From: Pseudomonas abietaniphila
GTDB taxonomy: Bacteria > Pseudomonadota > Gammaproteobacteria > Pseudomonadales > Pseudomonadaceae
Assembly: GCF_900100795.1 (NCBI RefSeq)
Contig: NZ_FNCO01000001.1
Location: 186,001 to 250,000, forward strand
Reading direction: 5' to 3'
DNA length: 64,000 nucleotides
Shown here: positions 53,341 through 62,034 of the stretch, one piece after another
How the letters are laid out: each line of letters starts with the position of its first letter
Position numbering within the stretch: position 1 is the first letter of the stretch
Notes under the pieces: generated by a model
Told to the model about the DNA's origin: nothing
Database searches by the model: none
The model's input: the letters and a program-made list of their open reading frames with translations, nothing else
Program-made: the position numbers and the translations under genes

Positions 53341-55542
53341 ATGAAGCCACCGACTTCCGCGCCCTTTGCTCAGATTCCCCAGCAGGTCGGTGGCCTGGAA
53401 GACCCTGATCGGCTGTTACGAGAGTTGCGGCTTCATCAAGTCGAGCTCGAGATGCAGAACGAGGAACTGCGTAGCGCTCAATCTGCATTGGAAGCTTCGC
53501 GGGACCTTTATCTGGACTTGTACGAGCACGCCCCAGTGGGCTATCTCACGCTGGATTTCCACGGTGTGGTGCAGGCTGTCAACCACACGGGAGAAACGAT
53601 GCTGGGCTGGTCTCGAGACCGGTTGCTGCAACGCCGATTTGCCGGGCGAATCGTTGAGACGGACCGCGACCAGTGGCAGCAGGTCTTCGCCAGGTTGTGC
53701 AGAGACGGCCTGGCACAGGAATGCGACCTGTCGCTGGAGCGTGCCGATGGCAGTCAGTGGCAGGCAAGGCTCAACGGTATTCAGCAAAAAGGCGAGGTGC
53801 CGACGATCCGGTTGGCGTTGACCGATTTGACGACGCGGCGGCAGGTCGAAAGCCGCTTGAACCTTGCCGCGAGCGTTTTCACCCATGCGCGCGAAGGCAT
53901 CATGATCACCGATGCGATCGGGACAATCATTGAGGTCAACGACGCTTTCAGTACGATCACGGGTTACTCACGGGCCGAGGCCGTTGGAAGGAATCCTCGC
54001 CTGCTGGCCTCGGGTTTTACGCCACCGGCTCAATACGTGAATCTGTGGGACAGCCTGCTGAAGGACCACTACTGGCAAGGGGATCTGTGGAACCGGCGGC
54101 GTAACGGAGAGCCGTTCGCTGCACAGCAGACAATCACGACCATTCTGGACGCTCAGGGGCAACCTCAGCATTACGTCGCGCTATTCACCGATGTCACCGA
54201 GTCCCACGAACACCAGCGCCAGCTGGAATACATTGCCCACTACGATCCGTTGACTCACCTCCCCAATCGCGTGTTGCTGGCGTCCCGCATGCATGAGGCC
54301 ATGGCCGTCGCGTTGCGTACCGGCACTCAACTCGCCGTCGCTTATCTGGACCTTGATGGCTTCAAGGCGATCAATGACGAACATGGTCACGAAGTGGGCG
54401 ACAGGGTACTTGCCCACGTTTCGCGACGCATGAACCAAACGTTGCCAGCGGGCTGCACCATGGCCCGTCTGGGTGGCGATGAGTTCGTTGCCCTGATCGT
54501 TGCTCTCGATCAGGTCTGCGACAGTGCGCTGGTGCTGGAGCGTTTATTGGCGTGCGCAAGCGACACGGTGCACATCGGCGCGTTGAAGGTGTCGCTGTCC
54601 GCAAGCGTAGGCGTGAGTTACTACCCTCAAGAAGGTGACATAAGCGCCGACCAGCTGCTGCGCCAGGCCGATCAGGCGATGTATCAGGCCAAGCTGGCGG
54701 GTAAAGATCGCTTCCATGTGTTCGACGCCAGGAACGATCTGGACATGCGTGGACACAACGCCCGGCTGGACAGGATCGACAGGGCCATTCGAGAGCACGA
54801 GCTGCGGCTGTATTACCAGCCCAAGGTCAACCTGCGCACCGGTGAAGTCGTCGGTGCAGAAGCATTGTTACGCTGGCAGCACCCGGAAAGGGGGCTGCTG
54901 ATGCCCGACGATTTCCTGCCGCTGATTGAGAGCAATGCGCTTTCGGAGGTGGTGGGTGAGTGGGTGCTGGAAAACGCCTTGATCCAAGTCGCGCAGTGGC
55001 AACGGGAAGGGTTGCTGCTCCCGGTCAGTATCAATGTGGGCGCTCGACAACTTCAGCATCCGGACTTTGTCCCCAACCTGATGGAACGGCTGGCAGCGCA
55101 CCCCGATGTCGAGCCGCACATGTTGATCATCGAAATTCTCGAAACAAGTGCGCTGGAAGACATCGAAGGCGTGTCGCTTACGTTGCGCAAGTGCGCAGCG
55201 CTCGGCGTGCATTTCGCGCTGGACGATTTTGGTACCGGCTATTCGTCTCTCAGCTACCTCAAGCGCTTGCCGGTAGCTCAGTTGAAGATTGATCAAACAT
55301 TTATTCACGGGATGCTCGATGCACCTTCGGATGTGTCAATCCTGCAGGCAATCCTGGGACTGGCGTCGGCATTTGGGCGCGAGGTCATCGCCGAGGGTGT
55401 CAACAACCCCGCGCAGGCTGCTCAGCTTTTGCAGCTTGGATGTGAGGTGGCTCAGGGCTACGGTATTGCTCAGCCAATGCCGCCATCGGCCATTCACCAC
55501 TGGATAGTTGGCTGGTCAAAGGATCCCTGGCCGCGCGCTTGA
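53341..55542 (+). CDS. PAS-PAS-GGDEF-EAL c-di-GMP enzyme
   Basis: The 733-residue cytoplasmic protein has a short coiled coil (residues 25-55) and two PAS domains (about 56-170 and 172-290). A GGDEF domain follows (295-460, intact GGDEF at 378-382, no RxxD I-site in the expected place), then an EAL domain (475-730). The EAL domain keeps the phosphodiesterase residues: EAL at 507-509, SINVG, the E of EILETS, the DD of LDDFGTGYSS, the K of LKIDQ and the E of AEGV. Both synthase and phosphodiesterase activity are possible. It is in an operon with the CheB-CheR protein, linking signal sensing to c-di-GMP. Confidence 0.93.
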   Translation: MKPPTSAPFAQIPQQVGGLEDPDRLLRELRLHQVELEMQNEELRSAQSALEASRDLYLDLYEHAPVGYLTLDFHGVVQAVNHTGETMLGWSRDRLLQRRFAGRIVETDRDQWQQVFARLCRDGLAQECDLSLERADGSQWQARLNGIQQKGEVPTIRLALTDLTTRRQVESRLNLAASVFTHAREGIMITDAIGTIIEVNDAFSTITGYSRAEAVGRNPRLLASGFTPPAQYVNLWDSLLKDHYWQGDLWNRRRNGEPFAAQQTITTILDAQGQPQHYVALFTDVTESHEHQRQLEYIAHYDPLTHLPNRVLLASRMHEAMAVALRTGTQLAVAYLDLDGFKAINDEHGHEVGDRVLAHVSRRMNQTLPAGCTMARLGGDEFVALIVALDQVCDSALVLERLLACASDTVHIGALKVSLSASVGVSYYPQEGDISADQLLRQADQAMYQAKLAGKDRFHVFDARNDLDMRGHNARLDRIDRAIREHELRLYYQPKVNLRTGEVVGAEALLRWQHPERGLLMPDDFLPLIESNALSEVVGEWVLENALIQVAQWQREGLLLPVSINVGARQLQHPDFVPNLMERLAAHPDVEPHMLIIEILETSALEDIEGVSLTLRKCAALGVHFALDDFGTGYSSLSYLKRLPVAQLKIDQTFIHGMLDAPSDVSILQAILGLASAFGREVIAEGVNNPAQAAQLLQLGCEVAQGYGIAQPMPPSAIHHWIVGWSKDPWPRA

Positions 55543-56063
55543 AACGCTCATTGCGTGCCCGTGTTAACGACATTCTTTTTAAACTCCATGCTTGTCAGCA
55601 TGAACGTTGGTTGCCCGGTTCTCGGCATTGGCACAGCAACCCTGTGTGGCCTCTGCGACATCTCGAGTGTCGATGAGGTTACCCAATCCATCGCCCGCAG
55701 CGCCTCCCCAATTTCTGTTGGCCACCTGAGCCCCTGCGCGCGGTCAGTCTGACCCGCGCTATGACTCGACAGGCGTTGCGCGGCCCGGACCCACGCTCTT
55801 CCTGTTCTTGAGTGTCAGTGCATAACCATACGTTGGTTTAGGGACCCTGTTCTATTGGATTATTGTCGGGTGATGCACCGCGCGGATAGTCTCTTACTTA
55901 CGAGTTGGCCATTTGGGCCGTTATGCGGTCCAGTTAAGTTAACCCATGTGGCTCGGTTTCATCCCATTGGATTTAACCGTACTGAACAACAGGCTGAGCG
56001 GCGCGGGTTCAATAATCGGTTTAAACCCTCTTGGCATTCAACTGATTCAATCACCGGATGTAA
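55543..56063 (+). other. 521-base intergenic region with two perfect palindromes
   Basis: This region lies upstream of the DUF417 gene, is lower in GC than the surroundings and holds no convincing gene. Frames of 65 and 70 codons (55555-55752, 55855-56067) lack Pseudomonas codon bias and ribosome sites. Perfect palindromes are GTTAA-G-TTAAC (55933-55943) and GGTTTAAACC (56018-56027). They lie in the promoter region and may be operators. Confidence 0.5.
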
Positions 56064-56681
56064 ATGATCATGAACAATCAACACTCAGTCGTGCATGGAC
56101 TGCTTGTGGGCGCCAGCCGCCTTGAAAACCTCGGTATTCATTTGATTCGACTCGGTGTCGCGATCATCTTTTTATGGATAGGCGCCTTGAAATTCGTCCC
56201 TTATGAGGCCGACAGCATCACGCCGTTCGTGGCTAATAATCCAGTGATGTCTATGTTCTATGCGCACCCGGATCAATACAAAGAGCATCTTACGCATGAG
56301 GGCCAACTTGATCCGGCCAAGCGGGAATGGCAGACCGCTAATCATACTTATGCGTTTTCCAATGGGTTGGGAACAGTGGAGATCCTGATCGGCTTGCTGG
56401 TGCTGTCCTACCTGTTTTCTCGCAGGCTCGGCATGGCCGGTTCCGTGTTGGCGTTTCTGACGCCGTTGGTGACGCTGTCCTTTCTCATTACAACGCCCGA
56501 GGCGTGGGTACAGAGTACGGGCGATGCCGAGTTCGGATTTCCCTACTTGTCAGGCGGCGGAAGACTGGTACTCAAAGACGTCCTGATGCTGGCCGGGGCC
56601 GTCGTCATGATCGCTGATTCCGCACGCCAATTGCTCGGGCAAAGAACAACGCCTGTTCTGGCGCCTGGCCAAGGCATCTGA
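56064..56681 (+). CDS. DUF417/YkgB-family membrane protein (RclC-like)
   Basis: The 205-residue inner-membrane protein has the family motif LGVAIIFLWIGALKFVPYEADSITPFVANNP. Four helices are predicted (about 25-48, 103-120, 125-145, 172-192). The E. coli relative RclC is induced by reactive chlorine. Here a soluble loop follows the first helix (residues 64-95). Start is ATG at 56064, with a second in-frame ATG at 56070. The gap upstream carries two palindromes, so expression is probably regulated. It may protect against oxidants at the membrane (inference). Confidence 0.88.
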   Translation: MIMNNQHSVVHGLLVGASRLENLGIHLIRLGVAIIFLWIGALKFVPYEADSITPFVANNPVMSMFYAHPDQYKEHLTHEGQLDPAKREWQTANHTYAFSNGLGTVEILIGLLVLSYLFSRRLGMAGSVLAFLTPLVTLSFLITTPEAWVQSTGDAEFGFPYLSGGGRLVLKDVLMLAGAVVMIADSARQLLGQRTTPVLAPGQGI

Positions 56682-56745
56682 CGCTCACGATTTTTCAGGT
56701 GCTTTTATCGCGGCCTGCGGCACCTACGAGAAAGGGAACTGCACC

Positions 56746-57564
56746 GTGAAGCATCCTGACTTGAGCATCCCACATCCTGAGCTTGCGGCTGTGTGCCAGG
56801 CGTTCGCCGTGCCAGAGCGGATTGCTGCCTCGTGGAGCGAAGTGAGTTTCCTGGGCAAGGGATGGCAGGCATCTCTGGACGTTGACGGAGATCGCCTGGC
56901 GTTCTGGATGTTTGGCTGCGGGCCGGTCATTTTGCTGATGCACGGCTGGTCCAGTCGGGGTTCCCGTCTGATGGGGTTCGTAAAACCGCTGATCGCGGCA
57001 GGGTTTTCTGTTGCCGTGCTCGATGCGCCGGGCCACGGACACTCCACTGGAGCAGGGTCGAGTGTGATTCATGCGGGGAAGGCGGCATTGAAGCTGGCGG
57101 GGCATCTGGGCGATGTCCATGGCGTTATCGCCCATTCGGCCGGTTCCACCGCAGCACTCTGGGCACTGTGCAATGGTTTGTCGGTACAGCGAAGTGTGCA
57201 TGTTTGCGGGCCCAGTTCGATGACCACCGTCGTTTTGGAGATCGCCCGTGCTCACTGTCTGAATGATCGGCAAACGACGGAGTTCTGCGCGTGGGTGGAA
57301 GCATTCATGGGGGTAACGCTGGCGTCTATCGACCTTCCGGCACTGGCCATGGGGCTCAAACACTCGGGGCTGATCGTGCATGATGGCGATGACCGTGTCG
57401 TACCGGTCGCTCAATCCCGGGCGCTGCATGGCGCATGGAGGCGTTCGACCTTGATTGAAACCCGCGGGCTCGGGCATCGCCGCATTCTTTCTGACGCTCA
57501 CATCATCGAATGTGCCGTCAGGTTCATGATGCCAACCGATCATCCGCTCGAAATGCAGGCCTGA
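56746..57564 (+). CDS. Alpha/beta hydrolase
   Basis: The 272-residue hydrolase has the oxyanion segment LLMHGWSSRGSR and the nucleophile in IAHSAGST (serine, with A rather than G before it). The acid lies in HDGDDRVVP and the histidine in GLGHRRIL. The elbow A-x-S-x-G is slightly unusual but keeps the serine. No signal peptide is visible; the start is GTG with AAAGGGA upstream. It follows the DUF417 gene by 64 bases and ends at a hairpin with a long T run. Substrate unknown. Confidence 0.85.
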   Translation: MKHPDLSIPHPELAAVCQAFAVPERIAASWSEVSFLGKGWQASLDVDGDRLAFWMFGCGPVILLMHGWSSRGSRLMGFVKPLIAAGFSVAVLDAPGHGHSTGAGSSVIHAGKAALKLAGHLGDVHGVIAHSAGSTAALWALCNGLSVQRSVHVCGPSSMTTVVLEIARAHCLNDRQTTEFCAWVEAFMGVTLASIDLPALAMGLKHSGLIVHDGDDRVVPVAQSRALHGAWRRSTLIETRGLGHRRILSDAHIIECAVRFMMPTDHPLEMQA

Positions 57565-57630
57565 GCGCCTGTCCAAATCACTGCTTCGGGACGGGTTCCT
57601 GAGCCAGCAGTAAACGTTCGCTCTTTTCCA

Positions 57631-57691
57631 GTTCCCGCGACTGTTGATCACCTCCGTCTACTTGGGCGGAATCGCGGGAACTGTTTTTTTT
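57631..57691 (+). terminator. Intrinsic terminator with long loop
   Basis: A perfect 10-bp stem, GTTCCCGCGA (57631-57640) with TCGCGGGAAC (57672-57681), is followed by TG and eight T. The 31-base loop contains a possible inner stem (CCG with CGG). It ends the hydrolase gene and faces the convergent MFS gene. Confidence 0.75.
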
Positions 57692-57758
57692 CTGGCGTTA
57701 ATGATCCGCACCTGGCCGATCAACGCCCGATGCCTCCCTGAAACTGCAGCCGTCTTTG

Positions 57759-58949
57759 TTACGGGCGACGCATCATCAGCAACGCGACGATCACAGCCAG
57801 CGCAGCGATGAGGGTGGCGATGATGCCAATCGAGCCCAGGCCGAAGTGACCAATGCCGATACCGCCGAAGATGGCACCCAGGCCGATGCCGGCGTTGGCT
57901 GCGGAGATGTTCATGGAGGCGGCCAATGCTTGAGCATGCGCCCCGGCCTGCATGACCCTGACCTGGCACACGACGAACAGTGCGGTGTATCCAATGCCCC
58001 ACGCGACCAACGCAACGATCAGCCACGTGTGGTTCGGCGCCAGAGGCACCGCCGCGAGCATGCCTGCACCGGCCAGCACCAGAAACAGCACCATCGCGGC
58101 AAGGGGTTTGCGGTCGACCATGCTGCCGCCCAGGTGGTTACCGACCATGCCGATCGCGCCGAAGCCCATCAGCCACCAGCCCACCTGACCCGCAGGAATG
58201 CCACCCAGTCGCTCAAGGATGTCGGCCAGGTAGGTGTAGGCGGTGAACAGCGAGGTGAACGTCAGGATCGACAGCAACAGGTGAGCCAGGAAGCGTGGTT
58301 GGCGCAGGATTGCAGTTTGTTTCTGATCAGGGTGCGCACTGGCGGAGACCGGCAACTGTGGCATCACAAGGTGCATCAGCACGCCGATGAAAAAGGAAAT
58401 CGCCGCCAGAATCCAGAAGCTTCCGCGCCAGCCCACCGAGTCAGCCGCCAGCGTGCCCAGCGGCACGCCAAATACCAGCGCGGCCGTAATACCCAGATAG
58501 ACCCGGCCCACGGCCTTGCCCGATTGACCCGGACCTGCGAGCTGTTCTGCGGTTTCGCTGGCTGTTCCCCAGAACACGGGCAATGCCAGGGCCGGGATGA
58601 ACCGTGCCAGCGCCATTATCCAGATGTTGGTGGACACCGCCGCCAGTACGTTCGAGGCGGCGAACACCATGAGGATCAGGGTGAACAGCTTCTTGCGCTC
58701 GACGTGGGCCAGCTTGGCGGTGAGGACGGGCCCGAACAGCATCACGGTGAACGCGAACAGGGTGACCACCTGGCCCGCGAGGGCGATGGAGATGTTCAGG
58801 TCTCGGGACAGGGCGGGCAGCAGCCCGACGATCAGGAATTCGGTGGTGACAATAATGAAGGCCGCGACCGCCATGATCAGGATCTGAAGCCCGGAACTTG
58901 AGGTCTCGGCGGGGTTCAGCGTGGCGCTTGCCGTGGGTGGGGACTGCAT
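57759..58949 (-). CDS. MFS efflux transporter (DHA1/AraJ type)
   Basis: The 396-residue protein has 12 predicted membrane helices and the DHA1 pattern FIIVTTEFLIVGLLPALSRDL, ETAEQLAGPGQSGKAVG and LSILTFTSLFTAYTY. The family expels sugars, purines or drugs. The start at 58949 (MQSPPTASATL) has GGAG 9 bases upstream. A LysR gene is divergent with a palindrome between the two, the classical arrangement for inducible efflux. Confidence 0.9.
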   Translation of the reverse strand: MQSPPTASATLNPAETSSSGLQILIMAVAAFIIVTTEFLIVGLLPALSRDLNISIALAGQVVTLFAFTVMLFGPVLTAKLAHVERKKLFTLILMVFAASNVLAAVSTNIWIMALARFIPALALPVFWGTASETAEQLAGPGQSGKAVGRVYLGITAALVFGVPLGTLAADSVGWRGSFWILAAISFFIGVLMHLVMPQLPVSASAHPDQKQTAILRQPRFLAHLLLSILTFTSLFTAYTYLADILERLGGIPAGQVGWWLMGFGAIGMVGNHLGGSMVDRKPLAAMVLFLVLAGAGMLAAVPLAPNHTWLIVALVAWGIGYTALFVVCQVRVMQAGAHAQALAASMNISAANAGIGLGAIFGGIGIGHFGLGSIGIIATLIAALAVIVALLMMRRP

Positions 58950-59023
58950 GGTGCTTAACTCCAAACGGATTTCGGCATAGCCTATTGGAGAAATTGTGTT
59001 TTATCTTGGCTGGTTTTTACCGA

Positions 59024-59043
59024 GTGAATGGAATCAGATTCAC
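59024..59043. promoter_or_regulatory. Inverted repeat between LysR and MFS genes
   Basis: GTGAAT-N8-ATTCAC is a perfect 6-bp-arm palindrome 14 bases before the LysR start. A direct repeat CTATTGGAG/CTAATTGGAG lies around it. It is a probable LysR binding site. Confidence 0.6.
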
Positions 59044-59057
59044 TAATTGGAGTGGCT

Positions 59058-59978
59058 ATGTTTTCTTCAGAACGGCTTAAGGGCATTGATGTGTTCGTCA
59101 TCGTCGCCGATATGGGCAGCTTCACTGCGGCGGCGGAACGTCTGAGCCTCACCAACTCGGCCGTCAGCAAGAGCATCGCGCGACTGGAAGGTCGGCTGGG
59201 GACGCGGTTGTTTCAACGCACCACGCGTCGATTGTCGCTGACGGATGCCGGGGAAACCTTCTACCGCACCTGCACCACCGTGCTGTCCGATCTGGAGGAG
59301 GTCGAAATTGCCCTGACGTCGACGCAGACCGAGCCGCAAGGCAAGGTCCGCATCGATTTGCCCGCTTCCTATGGCCGCTTGCACGTTCTGCCGCTGATCC
59401 TTGAGTTCATGAAGCTGCACCCGCGACTCTCGCCCCATGTGTCGTTTTCGGACCGTTATGTGGACCCGGTACACGAAGGTATCGATATCGTCGTGAGGAT
59501 CGGGGGCTCCGATGCGTGGCCCGCGTCCATAGGGCATCAGTTTTTCGGCACCCAGACGCTCATTTTTTGCGCGTCGCCTGACTACCTCGAGCGCTACGGG
59601 GCACCGGCCTCGGAGGCCGATCTGGACGGGCACCAGTGCGTGGGCTATGGGCAGAACGATGGCATGACCATCCCGTGGTATTTCGAAGGCCGGCAACCGG
59701 GCGACCGGGAACGCAGGATCATTCATCCTCACATCGCCGTGGGGGACGGTGAGGGTGAGGTCATGGCCGTTCTGGCAGGCCTTGGCATCGCGCAGTTACC
59801 GACCTGGCTGGTTCAAACGCACTTGAGCAGCGGCAGACTGATTGAAGTGCTGCCGCATCTCGCCACCGAAGGCCTGCCGATGAACCTGGTATGGCTCAAA
59901 AGTCGTGAGGCGCTGCCGAAAGTCAGCGCTTTGCTTGCGTACCTGAGTGCCCATCTCACGCCCGACGGACGACGCTGA
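59058..59978 (+). CDS. LysR-family regulator of the divergent MFS gene
   Basis: The 306-residue LysR protein has the HTH GSFTAAAERLSLTNSAVSKSIARLE and the CrgA/DmlR-like inducer domain VHEGIDIVVRIGGSD. The start at 59058 (MFSSERLKGIDVF) follows GGAG; a frame starting 30 bases upstream runs through the operator and is unlikely. It lies 108 bases from the divergent MFS efflux gene. It probably activates that pump in response to its substrate. Confidence 0.9.
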   Translation: MFSSERLKGIDVFVIVADMGSFTAAAERLSLTNSAVSKSIARLEGRLGTRLFQRTTRRLSLTDAGETFYRTCTTVLSDLEEVEIALTSTQTEPQGKVRIDLPASYGRLHVLPLILEFMKLHPRLSPHVSFSDRYVDPVHEGIDIVVRIGGSDAWPASIGHQFFGTQTLIFCASPDYLERYGAPASEADLDGHQCVGYGQNDGMTIPWYFEGRQPGDRERRIIHPHIAVGDGEGEVMAVLAGLGIAQLPTWLVQTHLSSGRLIEVLPHLATEGLPMNLVWLKSREALPKVSALLAYLSAHLTPDGRR

Positions 59979-60063
59979 TTTCCTGGTCCGTCATTCATAC
60001 CCCCGGTGTAGAAAAACAGCGCGTCAGTGTCGTGATGAACCGGCGGCCGATTGCCGCAACAGA

Positions 60064-60981
60064 TCAAAAAACGAAGCCGTGCCCCAGTTCGCTCTCCATC
60101 CACTCCAGAAACCGCCTGACACGCGGAAAGCTGGAGTGGGCCTTCGGGAATACCAGGTGATGCGCGGCCACCGGAGCACTCAACGATTCGGGTGATACCT
60201 CCACCAGTTCTCCGGACGCCAGGTACTTCTGCGCCAGCAGCGAGCTCTCAAGTGCGAAGCCCAGCCCATGGCTTGCCGCTTCGAGGGTCATGTAGGAGCG
60301 ATCGAAGCTCAGCGCATAGGGATTCTCCGGGCGTGCCAGGCCGTGTTGGGCAAACCAGGCGGGCCACTTCAACAATGTCGCTTCCGACAGGATCAACTCA
60401 CAGTCCAGCAAATCCGCTGCGGCGCTGATCGGTCTGCGGGCGAGTAATTTGGGCGCGGCCAGCACCGCGAAGTGTTCGTTACGCACGGTGCGCACTTCAT
60501 AGCTGGGCCAGTTCGGCACGCCATGACGAATGTCCACGTCGATCTTGTCCCGGCTGAAGTGCAGGGATTCGTATGAACACGAAAGGTTGATCTGGATATC
60601 GGGATGGCTCACACGAAATGCCTCCAGCCTAGGCATCAGCCACAGCAGCCCGAAACTGGGCGAAGAATGCAGGCGCAGGCAATCGAGACTGACGTCGCTG
60701 GAGGCTCGCTCGGTCGCAATGGCCAGGCTGTGTAGTAGCCCGGAAATCTCCTTCAGGTATTGCTCACCCACCGGCGTCAGCGTCACGCCGCGGGCGTTGC
60801 GGACGAACAATTGGCGCCCGATCATCGCTTCAAGATTGGCCAGTTGATGGCTCACGGCCGAGGGCGTGAGGTCCAGCGCTTCGGCCGCTCTGGCGACGTT
60901 GCCGAAGCGTGCCGTCTGTTCGAAGGCCTGAATTGCTCTCAAGGGTGGGAGCGGTGGTGAGGCTTCGCCGCCAGTGGACAT
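60064..60981 (-). CDS. GcvA-like LysR regulator
   Basis: The 305-residue LysR protein has the GcvA-group signature PPLRAIQAFEQTARFGNVARAAEALDLTPSAVSHQL and RQLFVRNARGVTLTPVGEQYL. The inducer domain has LWLMPRLEAFRVSHPDIQINL. The start at 60981 (MSTGGEASPP) follows AGGAG; the longer upstream frame is not supported. It is divergent from the SDR-MFS-transketolase operon across 206 bases and is the probable regulator of that operon. It is convergent with the preceding LysR. Confidence 0.9.
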   Translation of the reverse strand: MSTGGEASPPLPPLRAIQAFEQTARFGNVARAAEALDLTPSAVSHQLANLEAMIGRQLFVRNARGVTLTPVGEQYLKEISGLLHSLAIATERASSDVSLDCLRLHSSPSFGLLWLMPRLEAFRVSHPDIQINLSCSYESLHFSRDKIDVDIRHGVPNWPSYEVRTVRNEHFAVLAAPKLLARRPISAAADLLDCELILSEATLLKWPAWFAQHGLARPENPYALSFDRSYMTLEAASHGLGFALESSLLAQKYLASGELVEVSPESLSAPVAAHHLVFPKAHSSFPRVRRFLEWMESELGHGFVF

Positions 60982-61164
60982 GGGTGAGGACTCCTTTGTT
61001 CTTCTTGTGATTCGGCGCTTTCTATTCAAGCACTCCTGCGACTGTCCTGACGAGGGCTGAATTTTTTTCAGCATCCAATGACTTTTGCGTTATTGCTCGC
61101 CCTGACCTCGAGGACCAAGCTGACCCCATCGATTCCCAGGGATCGAAGCCACCCAAAATCTCAT

Positions 61165-61172
61165 AAAAACAA
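61165..61172 (+). promoter_or_regulatory. Hfq/Crc-type A-rich motif
   Basis: AAAAACAA fits AANAANAA and lies just before the GAGG ribosome site of the SDR gene at 61188. Confidence 0.5.
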
Positions 61173-61187
61173 TCAGAGGTTTCGCTC

Positions 61188-61937
61188 ATGCTTCTTCAGG
61201 GCAAAGTTGCAATCATCACGGGTGCAGCATCTGCACGTGGTATCGGCCGGGCCACTGCGGCCACCTTCGCACAGCACGGGGCAAAGGTCGTCATTCTCGA
61301 CCTCGATGCAGCCGCCGCACGAGACGCCGCAGCGTCGCTGGGCGAAGGTCATCTCGGACTCGCTGCCAACGTCGCCGACGAGGCACAGGTCAACAAGGCC
61401 GTCGCCCAGGTCATCGAGCACTTCGGCCGTATCGACGTGTTGATCAACAATGCCGGTATCACCCAACCCCTCAAGACCCTCGACATCCGCCACGCGGACT
61501 ACGACAAAGTGCTCGATGTCAGTCTGCGCGGCACGTTGTTGATGTCCCAGGCGGTCATTCCGCTGATGCGCAAGCAGTCTTCGGGCAGCATCGTGTGCAT
61601 GTCCTCGGTGTCCGCGCAGCGTGGCGGCGGTATCTTCGGCGGTCCTCACTACAGCGCCGCAAAAGCCGGTGTGCTGGGCCTGGCCAAGGCGATGGCTCGC
61701 GAACTCGGTCCTGACAACGTACGCGTCAACTCCATCGCCCCCGGCTTGATCCACACCGATATCACCGGTGGGCTGATGCAGGATGAGCGCCGCCACGCGA
61801 TCATCGACGGCATTCCGCTGGGCCGTCTGGGTGAGGCGCAGGACGTGGCCAATGCGGCGCTGTTTCTGGCCAGTGACCTGTCCTCTTACCTGACAGGCAT
61901 TACGCTGGATGTTAACGGCGGCATGCTGATTCACTGA
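61188..61937 (+). CDS. Short-chain dehydrogenase/reductase
   Basis: The 249-residue classical SDR has cofactor motif TGAASARGIG near residue 12, NNAG near residue 86, the catalytic serine in CMSSVSAQRG and Y-x3-K in HYSAAKAG. It ends LDVNGGMLIH. It probably oxidises a sugar or sugar alcohol, given the downstream transketolase-like gene. The ATG at 61188 follows GAGG. It is first in an operon with an MFS carrier and a transketolase N-terminal subunit. Confidence 0.92.
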   Translation: MLLQGKVAIITGAASARGIGRATAATFAQHGAKVVILDLDAAAARDAAASLGEGHLGLAANVADEAQVNKAVAQVIEHFGRIDVLINNAGITQPLKTLDIRHADYDKVLDVSLRGTLLMSQAVIPLMRKQSSGSIVCMSSVSAQRGGGIFGGPHYSAAKAGVLGLAKAMARELGPDNVRVNSIAPGLIHTDITGGLMQDERRHAIIDGIPLGRLGEAQDVANAALFLASDLSSYLTGITLDVNGGMLIH

Positions 61938-61948
61938 TAACAAGTGGC

Positions 61949-61963
61949 CGGGCGATCCGCCCG
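61949..61963 (+). other. Intercistronic stem-loop
   Basis: CGGGCG-ATC-CGCCCG is a perfect 6-bp stem with a 3-base loop and no T run. It lies between the SDR and MFS genes and may affect mRNA stability. Confidence 0.5.
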
Positions 61964-62012
61964 TACTGTTCTGGATCGATGATTCGCCGGGCTATGCGGC
62001 CTGGCGGTCTAT

Positions 62013-62020
62013 AAAAACAA
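62013..62020 (+). promoter_or_regulatory. Hfq/Crc-type A-rich motif
   Basis: AAAAACAA lies 14 bases before the MFS start, next to a weak GAGA ribosome site. Confidence 0.45.
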
Positions 62021-62034
62021 GAGATCAGATCATC

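Noticed and set aside
55555..56067. Two short frames in the low-GC gap before DUF417
   Set aside because: They have no ribosome sites, no Pseudomonas-like codon use and no family resemblance.
57756..58901. Long plus-strand frame over the MFS gene
   Set aside because: The minus-strand MFS signature and ribosome site are clear. The plus-strand product is hydrophilic and low-complexity.
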